A DNA stretch of 64,000 nt from Salinimicrobium sp035607535 (GTDB lineage Bacteria; Bacteroidota; Bacteroidia; Flavobacteriales; Flavobacteriaceae): assembly GCF_035607535.1 (NCBI RefSeq), contig NZ_JAYDZX010000015.1, forward strand, positions 1-64,000, given 5' to 3'. Below the pieces are notes generated by a model, which did not search any database, had not been told where the DNA came from, and was given only the letters and a program-made list of their open reading frames with translations. Every line of letters begins with the position of its first letter. Position 1 is the first letter of the stretch. The position numbers were made by a program, and so were the translations under genes. Shown here one piece after another: positions 16,338 through 23,137 of this stretch.

Positions 16338-17570
16338 CTAATCGTATAAAAGATACCTCTCTCTCACTTCTTCAAATTCTTTTAAACCCAAAGTCCAGGT
16401 GCTACGAATTTCAGATGCACTCAACCCCTCTTTAATTTGCTGCTGAAGTTTTTCCGTACCGGCGAGTTTAGTGAAAAAGGAATTGAAAAAATCCCTTTTT
16501 TGAGAGGTGTGGTTGTAGGCTTCTATCAGCCACTCCAGATTAAGAAAATTGAGGCGTGGAGCGTCGGAAAGGTCTTTTCCATAACAGGTTTTTCCGAGGT
16601 GTTTTGGAGATTTTGCTCCCTCGTTGGATTGAGGAACGTAAGAAAAGGGAAATTCCTTTTCCGGTAAAAAAGGAGAGCCAAAGACCTGGAACTGTTTTGA
16701 AGTTCCTCTTCCCGCATTTACGCTAGTGCCTTCAAAAAAGCAAAGGCTGGGGTAAAGATTGATGGCTGTTGCATTCGGCAGGTTTGGGGAGGGCTTTACC
16801 GGTAGTATATACGGTTCATTGCGGTTGTAACTTTCCAATTCCACGATTTGCAGAGGCGCCTGAATATTCCCTTTTAACCACCCTTCTCCATTGATCATTT
16901 TTGCATATTCCCCAATAGTCATTCCATGGACCACAGGAACAGGATGCATACCAACAAAACTTTTGTGTTCAGGTTCAAGAACCGGTCCGTCAATGTAATG
17001 TCCGTTGGGATTTGGCCGGTCGAAGACCATCACCTGCACACCATTTTCGGCCGCTGCTTCCATGACGTAATGAAGCGTCGAAATATAGGTGTAGAACCTG
17101 GCACCGACATCCTGAAGATCGAATATTAAAATGTCAAGACCTTCTAATTGTTCTGGAGTTGGTTTTTTGTTGTTTCCGTAAAGCGAGATTACGGGAAGCC
17201 CCGTGCGGGGATCTTTCCCGTCTTCGATGGCCTCCCCGGCATCGGCAGTACCGCGAAATCCATGTTCCGGAGCGAAGACTTTTTGAAGATCAACATCAAG
17301 GGCAAGAAGAGTATCCACCAGGTGTACATTTCCGGCTTCCGTAGGAATGATACTGGTTTGGTTCCCAACGAGCCCTACTTTCTTGCCTTTCAAAAAGGGC
17401 AAATAAAAGGCAGTTCTTTCAGCGCCCAGCTTCAGCTTTTGAGAAGTTTCAGCAGAAGAAATGGTATCAGCTTCAGTAGAATTTGCTGAAGGCTTACCCG
17501 AATTGTTTCCGCAGGCCGTGGCGGTGATAAGTAGGAATAAAAATGTACTTTTGAAAAATCTTAAACTCAT
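16338..17570 (-). CDS. namZ: DUF1343/NamZ exo-N-acetylmuramidase
   Basis: A 410-residue lipoprotein (signal ending LLITATAC). The mature protein matches DUF1343, now known from Bacillus subtilis NamZ as a peptidoglycan exo-beta-N-acetylmuramidase that releases terminal MurNAc during wall turnover. Conserved blocks: KVGLVGNQTS, FAPEHGFRG, DILIFDLQDVGARFYTYISTL, VFDRPNPNG and NLPNATAINLYPSLCFFEGT. It would act in the periplasm on muropeptide glycans. Its start lies 8 bp from that of a divergent permease gene. Confidence 0.88.
   Translation of the reverse strand: MSLRFFKSTFLFLLITATACGNNSGKPSANSTEADTISSAETSQKLKLGAERTAFYLPFLKGKKVGLVGNQTSIIPTEAGNVHLVDTLLALDVDLQKVFAPEHGFRGTADAGEAIEDGKDPRTGLPVISLYGNNKKPTPEQLEGLDILIFDLQDVGARFYTYISTLHYVMEAAAENGVQVMVFDRPNPNGHYIDGPVLEPEHKSFVGMHPVPVVHGMTIGEYAKMINGEGWLKGNIQAPLQIVELESYNRNEPYILPVKPSPNLPNATAINLYPSLCFFEGTSVNAGRGTSKQFQVFGSPFLPEKEFPFSYVPQSNEGAKSPKHLGKTCYGKDLSDAPRLNFLNLEWLIEAYNHTSQKRDFFNSFFTKLAGTEKLQQQIKEGLSASEIRSTWTLGLKEFEEVRERYLLYD
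17546..17553 (+). promoter_or_regulatory. Promoter of LolC/E-type gene, inside namZ
   Basis: TACTTTTG, a TAnnTTTG match, lies within the signal-peptide codons of the divergent namZ gene, 25 bp before the TTG start of the permease gene. Confidence 0.45.
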
Positions 17571-17578
17571 AGCTACTC

Positions 17579-18814
17579 TTGAATCTGGAATTCTTTATCG
17601 CCAAACGCCTTATAAGTGCGAAGCAACACAAAAGTAGCATATCGGCCCCTATAATAAAAATAGCCATAGTGGCCATTGCCATTGGGGTGATCATGATGCT
17701 CGTGGCTTTTGCAACCGGAATTGGACTTCAGCAAAAGATAAGGGAAAAAATGTCGGCTTTTACGGGGCATGTCACTATCTCCAGCTATGACAACAACAAT
17801 TCGCAGGTTTCTTTGATGCCCATTTCGACCGATCAGGATTTTTATCCCGAATTTGAAGCGGTTGAAGGTATTGAGCACGTACAGGCAACAGCTTACCTGG
17901 GCGGAGTTATTCGAACTGAAACAGATTTTGAAGGCATAATTGTCAAAGGTGTAGGAACAGATTTCAATTGGGATTATTTTGAGGATTTCCTCATTGCAGG
18001 GCAAATGCCCGATGTTAGCGGAAGTTTGAACAGCGAAGTCCTTATCTCCAGCTATACCGCAAACAGGCTGGGTTTGGAGGTGGGAGACAAGGCAGTTACT
18101 TATTTTTTGAGAGACGAGACCAGCCGGAATCCTCTTACGCGGGCTTTCGAGATCACCGGAATCTACAATTCGGGCTTTCAGGAGTTTGATGAACTATATA
18201 TGCTTGCCGATATACGGCATGTACAACGGATCAATCGCTGGGAAAGTGACCAGGTAGGAAATTTTGAGGTTTTTCTGAAGGATTTCAGCCAGCTCGATGA
18301 GAAAGGTCGGGAGATCTATGAAAATACAGGTTCCTTTCTGGATACCCGAACCATAAAACAGCAGTATTATTCCATTTTTGAATGGTTATCCCTGTTCGAC
18401 TTCAACATTGCTCTCATAATCGGCATTATGATCCTGGTGGCCGGGATCAATATGATCACAGCCTTACTGGTTCTAATTCTCGAAAGAACCCAAATGATCG
18501 GAATCATGAAAGCGCTGGGAAGCAGTGACTGGAGCATTAGAAAGATATTTTTGTACAACGCAGGATATTTGATCCTACTGGGGCTTTTCTGGGGGAATCT
18601 TATCGGCCTCGGACTCCTGTTCGCCCAGAAATACCTGAAGCTTATTCCGCTTAATCCGGAAACCTACTATGTGACTGAGGCGCCTGTGTACATTGGGTGG
18701 GAATACATTCTCGGGGTAAACCTGGGGACTTTACTGCTATGTATGCTCATGCTGCTCATTCCTTCTTATATCATCACCAGGATCTCTCCTGTAAAGGCCA
18801 TGAAATTCGACTAG
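17579..18814 (+). CDS. ABC transporter permease, LolC/LolE (FtsX) type
   Basis: A 411-residue inner-membrane permease with the 4-helix FtsX/LolC layout: N-terminal helix (IKIAIVAIAIGVIMMLVAFATGIG), a large periplasmic domain of about 230 residues, then three C-terminal helices (FNIALIIGIMILVAGINMITALLVLIL, YLILLGLFWGNLIGLGLLF, LLLCMLMLLIPSYIITRISPVKAMKFD). The ending SPVKAMKFD and the early FIAKRL are typical of flavobacterial LolC/E-like proteins thought to release lipoproteins from the inner membrane with a LolD ATPase. No ATPase is adjacent. The start codon appears to be TTG. Confidence 0.85.
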   Translation: MNLEFFIAKRLISAKQHKSSISAPIIKIAIVAIAIGVIMMLVAFATGIGLQQKIREKMSAFTGHVTISSYDNNNSQVSLMPISTDQDFYPEFEAVEGIEHVQATAYLGGVIRTETDFEGIIVKGVGTDFNWDYFEDFLIAGQMPDVSGSLNSEVLISSYTANRLGLEVGDKAVTYFLRDETSRNPLTRAFEITGIYNSGFQEFDELYMLADIRHVQRINRWESDQVGNFEVFLKDFSQLDEKGREIYENTGSFLDTRTIKQQYYSIFEWLSLFDFNIALIIGIMILVAGINMITALLVLILERTQMIGIMKALGSSDWSIRKIFLYNAGYLILLGLFWGNLIGLGLLFAQKYLKLIPLNPETYYVTEAPVYIGWEYILGVNLGTLLLCMLMLLIPSYIITRISPVKAMKFD

Positions 18815-18818
18815 ATAG

Positions 18819-18845
18819 GGTATCAAAAATGGCATTTTCGGCACC
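18819..18845. promoter_or_regulatory. 27-bp imperfect palindrome, copy A
   Basis: Ends GGTATC...GGCACC around the core AAAATGGCATTTT. It differs from copy B (25681-25707) at 3 of 27 positions and is related to copy C (49611-49637). This copy is intergenic, 35-60 bp upstream of the -7 box of the next gene. Confidence 0.6.
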
Positions 18846-18879
18846 CCTTTTGAAGTCTTTATAAAGCTGCATTTTTTCT

Positions 18880-18887
18880 TACCTTTG
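18880..18887 (+). promoter_or_regulatory. Cysteine-synthase-like gene promoter -7 box
   Basis: TACCTTTG followed by CAGCCGC, 19 bp before the ATG. Confidence 0.65.
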
Positions 18888-18906
18888 CAGCCGCAAAAAA
18901 TGAGAA

Positions 18907-19887
18907 ATGGAATACGCTGAAAATATACTTGGTACTATTGGAAATACGCCGCTTGTCAAGATCAACAAACTGACGGAAGGTATAGATGCACTGGTGCTTG
19001 CAAAATATGAAACCTTCAATCCGGGGAATTCGGTAAAGGACCGCATGGCGGTGAAGATGATCGAAGATGCCGAAGCTGCCGGACTTTTGAAACCGGGAGG
19101 GACCATTATAGAAGGAACTTCAGGGAATACCGGCATGGGCCTCGCTCTTGCCGCAATTGTAAAAGGTTACCGCATGGTTTGTGTTATGGCCGACAAACAA
19201 TCCAAGGAGAAAATTGACATTTTACGGGCTGTAGGTAGCGAGGTGGTGGTTTGTCCAACCGATGTCGCGCCAGATGATCCTCAATCCTATTATTCTACTT
19301 CAAAACGTCTTTCTGAAGAAACTCCGAATTCCTGGTATGTGAACCAGTACGATAATCTTTCCAATACAAAGGCCCATTACGAAAGCACCGGACCAGAGAT
19401 CTGGAGGCAAACTGACGGAAAAGTGACCCACTTTGTAGTAGGCGTTGGTACCGGCGGAACAATTTCGGGCGTTGGAAAATATTTGAAAGAACAAAATCCG
19501 AATGTAAAGGTTTGGGGAGTTGATACTTATGGCTCAGTTTTTAAAAAATACCACGAAACAGGGGAATTTGACGAGAACGAGATCTATCCTTATGTGACTG
19601 AAGGAATTGGAGAGGATATCCTTCCCAAGAACGTTGATTTCGGGATCATTGACGGCTTCACAAAGGTGACCGATAAAGATGCTGCCATCTACACCCAAAG
19701 ACTTGCGAAGGAAGAAGGAATGTTCCTGGGGAATAGCGCGGGAGCTGCCATGAAAGGTTTGCTGCAGCTAAAAGAGCATTTTAAAAAGGATGACGTGGTA
19801 GTTATTCTTTTCCATGATCACGGCAGTCGCTACGTTGGCAAAATGTTCAACGATGACTGGATGCGGAAAATGGGATATATAGAATAA
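18907..19887 (+). CDS. PLP-dependent cystathionine beta-synthase / cysteine synthase
   Basis: A 326-residue fold-type II PLP enzyme. The PLP lysine is in NSVKDRM, the phosphate or substrate loops are EGTSGNTG and GVGTGGTISG, and the pyridine-nitrogen region is GNSAGAA. Segments such as IDILRAVGSEVV, VDTYGSVF, EGIGEDILP and the ending FNDDWMRKMGYIE resemble the catalytic core of cystathionine beta-synthase more than CysK, but the regulatory CBS-domain pair is missing. Either transsulfuration (serine plus homocysteine) or cysteine synthesis is possible. The stop codon lies within the first unit of an AAGAAAC heptamer array. Confidence 0.88.
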   Translation: MEYAENILGTIGNTPLVKINKLTEGIDALVLAKYETFNPGNSVKDRMAVKMIEDAEAAGLLKPGGTIIEGTSGNTGMGLALAAIVKGYRMVCVMADKQSKEKIDILRAVGSEVVVCPTDVAPDDPQSYYSTSKRLSEETPNSWYVNQYDNLSNTKAHYESTGPEIWRQTDGKVTHFVVGVGTGGTISGVGKYLKEQNPNVKVWGVDTYGSVFKKYHETGEFDENEIYPYVTEGIGEDILPKNVDFGIIDGFTKVTDKDAAIYTQRLAKEEGMFLGNSAGAAMKGLLQLKEHFKKDDVVVILFHDHGSRYVGKMFNDDWMRKMGYIE

Positions 19888-19925
19888 GAACCAAGAAATA
19901 AGAAACAAGAAACAAGAAACAAGAC
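19886..19925 (+). repeat. Heptamer array, AAGAAAC type
   Basis: AAGAACC, AAGAAAT, then three AAGAAAC units and AAGAC. The first unit contains the last two bases of the stop codon. The same word follows ftsE on the other strand (4541-4650). A terminator follows at 19945. Confidence 0.8.
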
Positions 19926-19944
19926 GTTTTTTGGAAAATACAGG

Positions 19945-19967
19945 AAGCTGTCTGTTTTAGGCAGCTT
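19945..19967 (+). terminator. Terminator after cysteine-synthase-like gene
   Basis: A 9-bp stem (AAGCTGTCT with AGGCAGCTT, one wobble) followed by a T-run. It overlaps the last codons of the convergent gene at 19957. Confidence 0.7.
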
Positions 19968-20337
19968 TTTTTATTGCTGAAATGTCTTTGCTTTCCAATC
20001 TTTGAACCAGCCAGAAAATAAATGCTCCTGCGAAGTAAAGCAGTACATCAATAAAATCTGAAGTGTAGCGCACTTTCACCTCCGGAAGATAATATTCGAA
20101 ATAAACTGAATAAAGCGTGGCAAGAGAGAAGGCTGAAAAAAGGGAAATATTAACCTGCTTATTTTTGCTGAAGCACCTGATCACAAAATAGCAAATACTC
20201 AATACGATTGGAAGGTAGAGGAGGTCATTGAGGTAAGAGGAGAAAAAGGCCGGAAGATCACTGCAGAAGCTGAGCAGTAGTAAATTCAGTAGAAAGAGCG
20301 TGAGGCATATGCTAAAGAGCAGCAGGATCTTTTTCAT
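19957..20337 (-). CDS. Small polytopic membrane protein, unknown
   Basis: A 126-residue protein with about four hydrophobic helices: LLLFSICLTLFLLNLLLLSF, LYLPIVLSICYFVIRCF, FSAFSLATLYSVYFEYY and VLLYFAGAFIFWLV. It looks like a magnesium-citrate/YkvA-unrelated small integral protein seen in flavobacteria; I do not recognise a function. I start it at the ATG of MKKILLLF, not the longer frame, because that ATG overlaps the stop of a 59-codon gene just upstream as ATGA, indicating translational coupling. Confidence 0.6.
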   Translation of the reverse strand: MKKILLLFSICLTLFLLNLLLLSFCSDLPAFFSSYLNDLLYLPIVLSICYFVIRCFSKNKQVNISLFSAFSLATLYSVYFEYYLPEVKVRYTSDFIDVLLYFAGAFIFWLVQRLESKDISAIKKAA

Positions 20338-20513
20338 AACAGGAACAATGCAGTAATAAATGCCAGGGTTCCGCCAATGATCATCACTGCCAGCCACACG
20401 TTAAATCCCACTTTTTTGAGACCCGTAATGAACCGGCCTTCCGATCTACTTTTTGGATCTTTATTGTCCTGTAAAGGAGCGTTTTCCTCCGGAACCTGCT
20501 GTTTATCTTGCAT
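20334..20513 (-). CDS. 59-residue single-pass membrane protein
   Basis: A short frame: MQDKQQVPEENAPLQDNKDP..., a charged soluble N-terminal half of about 35 residues, then one membrane helix VWLAVMIIGGTLAFITALFLL at the C terminus. The stop overlaps the start of the next gene (ATGA), which together with the clear bipartite design supports a real gene. I do not recognise the family. It may be a small accessory subunit of the downstream membrane protein. Confidence 0.6.
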   Translation of the reverse strand: MQDKQQVPEENAPLQDNKDPKSRSEGRFITGLKKVGFNVWLAVMIIGGTLAFITALFLL

Positions 20514-20695
20514 AGAGAAAGGTTTTGCAATAAGATAGAATTTTTACCGGAATATTCTTTTCATCAGCAGCCGGTTTAACCGGGAATTAGGATTTCTCAA
20601 ACCGCCGGTTCCGGTCAGTTATCTTCTAAAAAAGATCCTGCAGTTGTGCTGCTGCGGAAGAATAGTATATTTTAGTGCTGTTAAAAAAGACAATT

Positions 20696-21391
20696 ATGAG
20701 AAGAATTTTTCTGGCTTGCCTGTTGATGGTAAGCATCGTGAGCTGTAAAGAAGAAAGTGCACCAGAGGTGGACAATGAGGTGAGGGAGCCAACCTTGACC
20801 TACCTTGCACTTGGAGATTCCTATACAATCGGGGAAAGTGTTGAGCCTGAAGAAAGATGGCCGGTGCAGCTTACCGAAAGATTGAGAACTGATGGAATTG
20901 CTGTTCAGGATCCAAAGATCATTGCCACTACGGGCTGGACCACACAGGATCTTCTGCGTGCCATAGATTCGCAGCTTAAAGATGAAAAATACGATCTGGT
21001 ATCTGTCTCAATTGGAGTGAATAACCAATACCAGGGAAAATCCATAGATGAGTACAGGGAAGATCTTTATGAGGTTTTCAAAAGAGCCATCACATACTCA
21101 AAACAGGGAGTGTCCGGAGTTTTTGCTGTGAGCATACCCGACTATGGTGTGACTCCTTTTGGTGCACAAAATGCTGAGGAGATCGCACGGGAGCTCGATG
21201 AATTCAACAAGGTATTTGAAGAGGTGGCTTCAGAGTTTGGAGTAGATTTCTACAACATTACCCCCATCTCAAGAGAAGCAGCTAATCAACCCGATCTTAT
21301 TGCTGATGATCAACTTCACCCGAGTGGGAAAATGTACAGGCTTTGGGTGGAACATTTCTATGCTGAAGTCAAGCAAAAAATTACGCAGTAA
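20696..21391 (+). CDS. SGNH/GDSL-type esterase lipoprotein
   Basis: A 231-residue lipoprotein (signal ending VSIVSC) with SGNH hydrolase blocks: block I ALGDSYTIG (nucleophile Ser), block III SIGVNNQYQG (oxyanion Asn) and block V DDQLHPSGK (Asp and His). It would hydrolyse an ester, perhaps of a lipid or acylated sugar, in the periplasm or at the surface. A GTG 21 bp upstream could also start the frame, but the ATG gives a better lipoprotein signal. Monocistronic by spacing. Confidence 0.85.
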   Translation: MRRIFLACLLMVSIVSCKEESAPEVDNEVREPTLTYLALGDSYTIGESVEPEERWPVQLTERLRTDGIAVQDPKIIATTGWTTQDLLRAIDSQLKDEKYDLVSVSIGVNNQYQGKSIDEYREDLYEVFKRAITYSKQGVSGVFAVSIPDYGVTPFGAQNAEEIARELDEFNKVFEEVASEFGVDFYNITPISREAANQPDLIADDQLHPSGKMYRLWVEHFYAEVKQKITQ

Positions 21392-21475
21392 AGATTAACA
21401 GTATTTGTAAGGCTTCTCCTGCATTAAAATTACCCTGTGTGTAAAGGATATGGAAATATTCGATATTTTTATTTG

Positions 21476-22759
21476 ATGCAGGAGGACTACTTACATTATT
21501 TGTGGCAGTTCCAGAAATTCAACAATCTGGAACTAAAAACTGTGGAGGGAACTACTGTTCAGGTAAATTCTCCCGGCTCTCATAATGAACTCTCAGGTCC
21601 TGACTTCTTCAATGCGAGGCTTTTAATAGGCGGCCAGGAGTGGGCCGGAAATGTGGAGATACACCTTCGCTCTTCCGATTGGTACATGCACGGTCATGAA
21701 ACCGATCCTGCCTATGATAACGTTATCCTTCATGTAGTCTGGGAGCATGATGTGGAAATATTCCGAAAAGATAATTCTCCCCTGGCAGTTGTAGAGTTAA
21801 AAGATCTTATTCCTTCCGAAAACTTTGACGCATATCGGAACCTGCGAAGTGATAATTCCTTGAAGTGGATCAATTGTCAGGAAGATTTTTCCCTGGTGGA
21901 TGATTTTCTGTTGAACAATTGGCTGGAAAGATTGTATGTGGAGAAGCTCGAGAAAAGATCGGCACTAATTCAGGAATTACTCTCTAAAGCTGCAGGAGAC
22001 TGGGAGGCAGTGCTTTTTCAAATGTTAGCAAAGAACTTTGGTCTCAATGTGAACGGAGAGGCTTTTTTGAGCATTGCGACTTCCATTCCATTTAAGGTAA
22101 CGAGAAAACTGCACCTGCTTCAATTGGAATCCTTGCTCCTGGGACAGGCAGGACTCCTTAGTGGGAGTCATGAAGAGCCTTATTTTCTACTGCTCAAAGA
22201 GGAGTATCTTTTTTTAAAACACAAATTGAAATTATCTTCAGATGGGGTGGTTCCTGTGAAATATTTCAGGCTGCGCCCGGATAATTTTCCCGAATTAAGA
22301 CTGGTGCAGCTGGCAGCTGTTTATCATAAACAGAGGTCGCTTTTTTCTTCTCTTCAAAAGTGCAAAAATTCACAGCAGGTATACGACCTCTTTAATACAG
22401 ATGTAAGTGAATTCTGGAATTCGCACTTTACTTTTACCCGGAAGCACTCCCCGAGAAAAAAGAAGCTGACTTACCAATTTCTCGATCTGTTGATCATTAA
22501 CACCGTTGTTCCTATACAGTTCTCCTATTTAAAGAACAAAGGAAAGGAGGGATTTGAAAAGGTTCTGCCATTGATTGAAAGTATTGCACCCGAAAAAAAT
22601 GAGGTTATCAGGAGGTTTCGGTCTCTTAGACCTTCAGTGGCGCCGGGAGCTTTGCAAACGCAGGCGCTGTTACAGCTAAAAAAAGAATACTGTGATAAAA
22701 AAGCCTGTCTCAAATGTGCAGTAGGATTAAAGATCCTGCAGCAACAACCTCAAATTTAA
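21476..22759 (+). CDS. DUF2851 family protein
   Basis: A 427-residue protein of the DUF2851 family common in Bacteroidota. The N-terminal third (QEDYLHYLWQFQKF, SPGSHNELSGPDFFNARLLIGGQEWAGNVEIHL, NVILHVVWEHD) has the layout of a nuclease-like fold (GPDFFNA, GNVEIH), suggested by others to be a restriction-endonuclease-like core; this is only inference. The C-terminal part is helical and ends with a four-Cys-like segment CDKKACLKCAVG. No signal peptide. The start is the ATG of MQEDYL. Confidence 0.75.
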   Translation: MQEDYLHYLWQFQKFNNLELKTVEGTTVQVNSPGSHNELSGPDFFNARLLIGGQEWAGNVEIHLRSSDWYMHGHETDPAYDNVILHVVWEHDVEIFRKDNSPLAVVELKDLIPSENFDAYRNLRSDNSLKWINCQEDFSLVDDFLLNNWLERLYVEKLEKRSALIQELLSKAAGDWEAVLFQMLAKNFGLNVNGEAFLSIATSIPFKVTRKLHLLQLESLLLGQAGLLSGSHEEPYFLLLKEEYLFLKHKLKLSSDGVVPVKYFRLRPDNFPELRLVQLAAVYHKQRSLFSSLQKCKNSQQVYDLFNTDVSEFWNSHFTFTRKHSPRKKKLTYQFLDLLIINTVVPIQFSYLKNKGKEGFEKVLPLIESIAPEKNEVIRRFRSLRPSVAPGALQTQALLQLKKEYCDKKACLKCAVGLKILQQQPQI

Positions 22760-22767
22760 TATCTTTG
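22760..22767 (+). promoter_or_regulatory. Promoter -7 box close to ATG (leaderless candidate)
   Basis: TATCTTTG begins right at the stop of the DUF2851 gene and ends 4 bp before the ATG of the PspC gene. The spacing is the same as at 15019-15031. Confidence 0.6.
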
Positions 22768-22771
22768 TCCC

Positions 22772-23002
22772 ATGCAGAAATGGGTGAACCAAATTAGAAA
22801 TTTCTTCGAGAGACATGGGTTCTATGTATCTTCTCGCTTTGCAGATAAGCTGGGGATGAGAGCCAAAAATGTACGTTTATTCTTTATATATCTTTCTTTT
22901 GCCACTTTTGGGATTGGATTTGCGATTTACCTAACGCTGGCTTTCCTATTGAAGTTCAAGGATATGATCTACTCAAAACGTACTTCGGTTTTTGATCTTT
23001 AA
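22772..23002 (+). CDS. PspC-domain membrane protein
   Basis: A 76-residue protein. The N-terminal half RNFFERHGFYVSSRFADKLGMRAKNVRLFFIYLSF matches the PspC domain, an amphipathic lead then one or two helices (FIYLSFATFGIGFAIYLTLAFLLKF). PspC proteins participate in envelope-stress sensing; no pspA/B partner is nearby. Preceded by a -7 box so close that the transcript should lack a leader. Confidence 0.85.
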   Translation: MQKWVNQIRNFFERHGFYVSSRFADKLGMRAKNVRLFFIYLSFATFGIGFAIYLTLAFLLKFKDMIYSKRTSVFDL

Positions 23003-23137
23003 GAGAGGCATGAGGTCTTAGCTCCTGTGGATTAACGTTTTCTTTGCAATTTAACTAGATAAAATTTGAAAACGTTAATATTTTTAGCATCTTGCTTCGC
23101 CGAAAATTCCATTTAATATTTATTCTAAAATTCTTAT

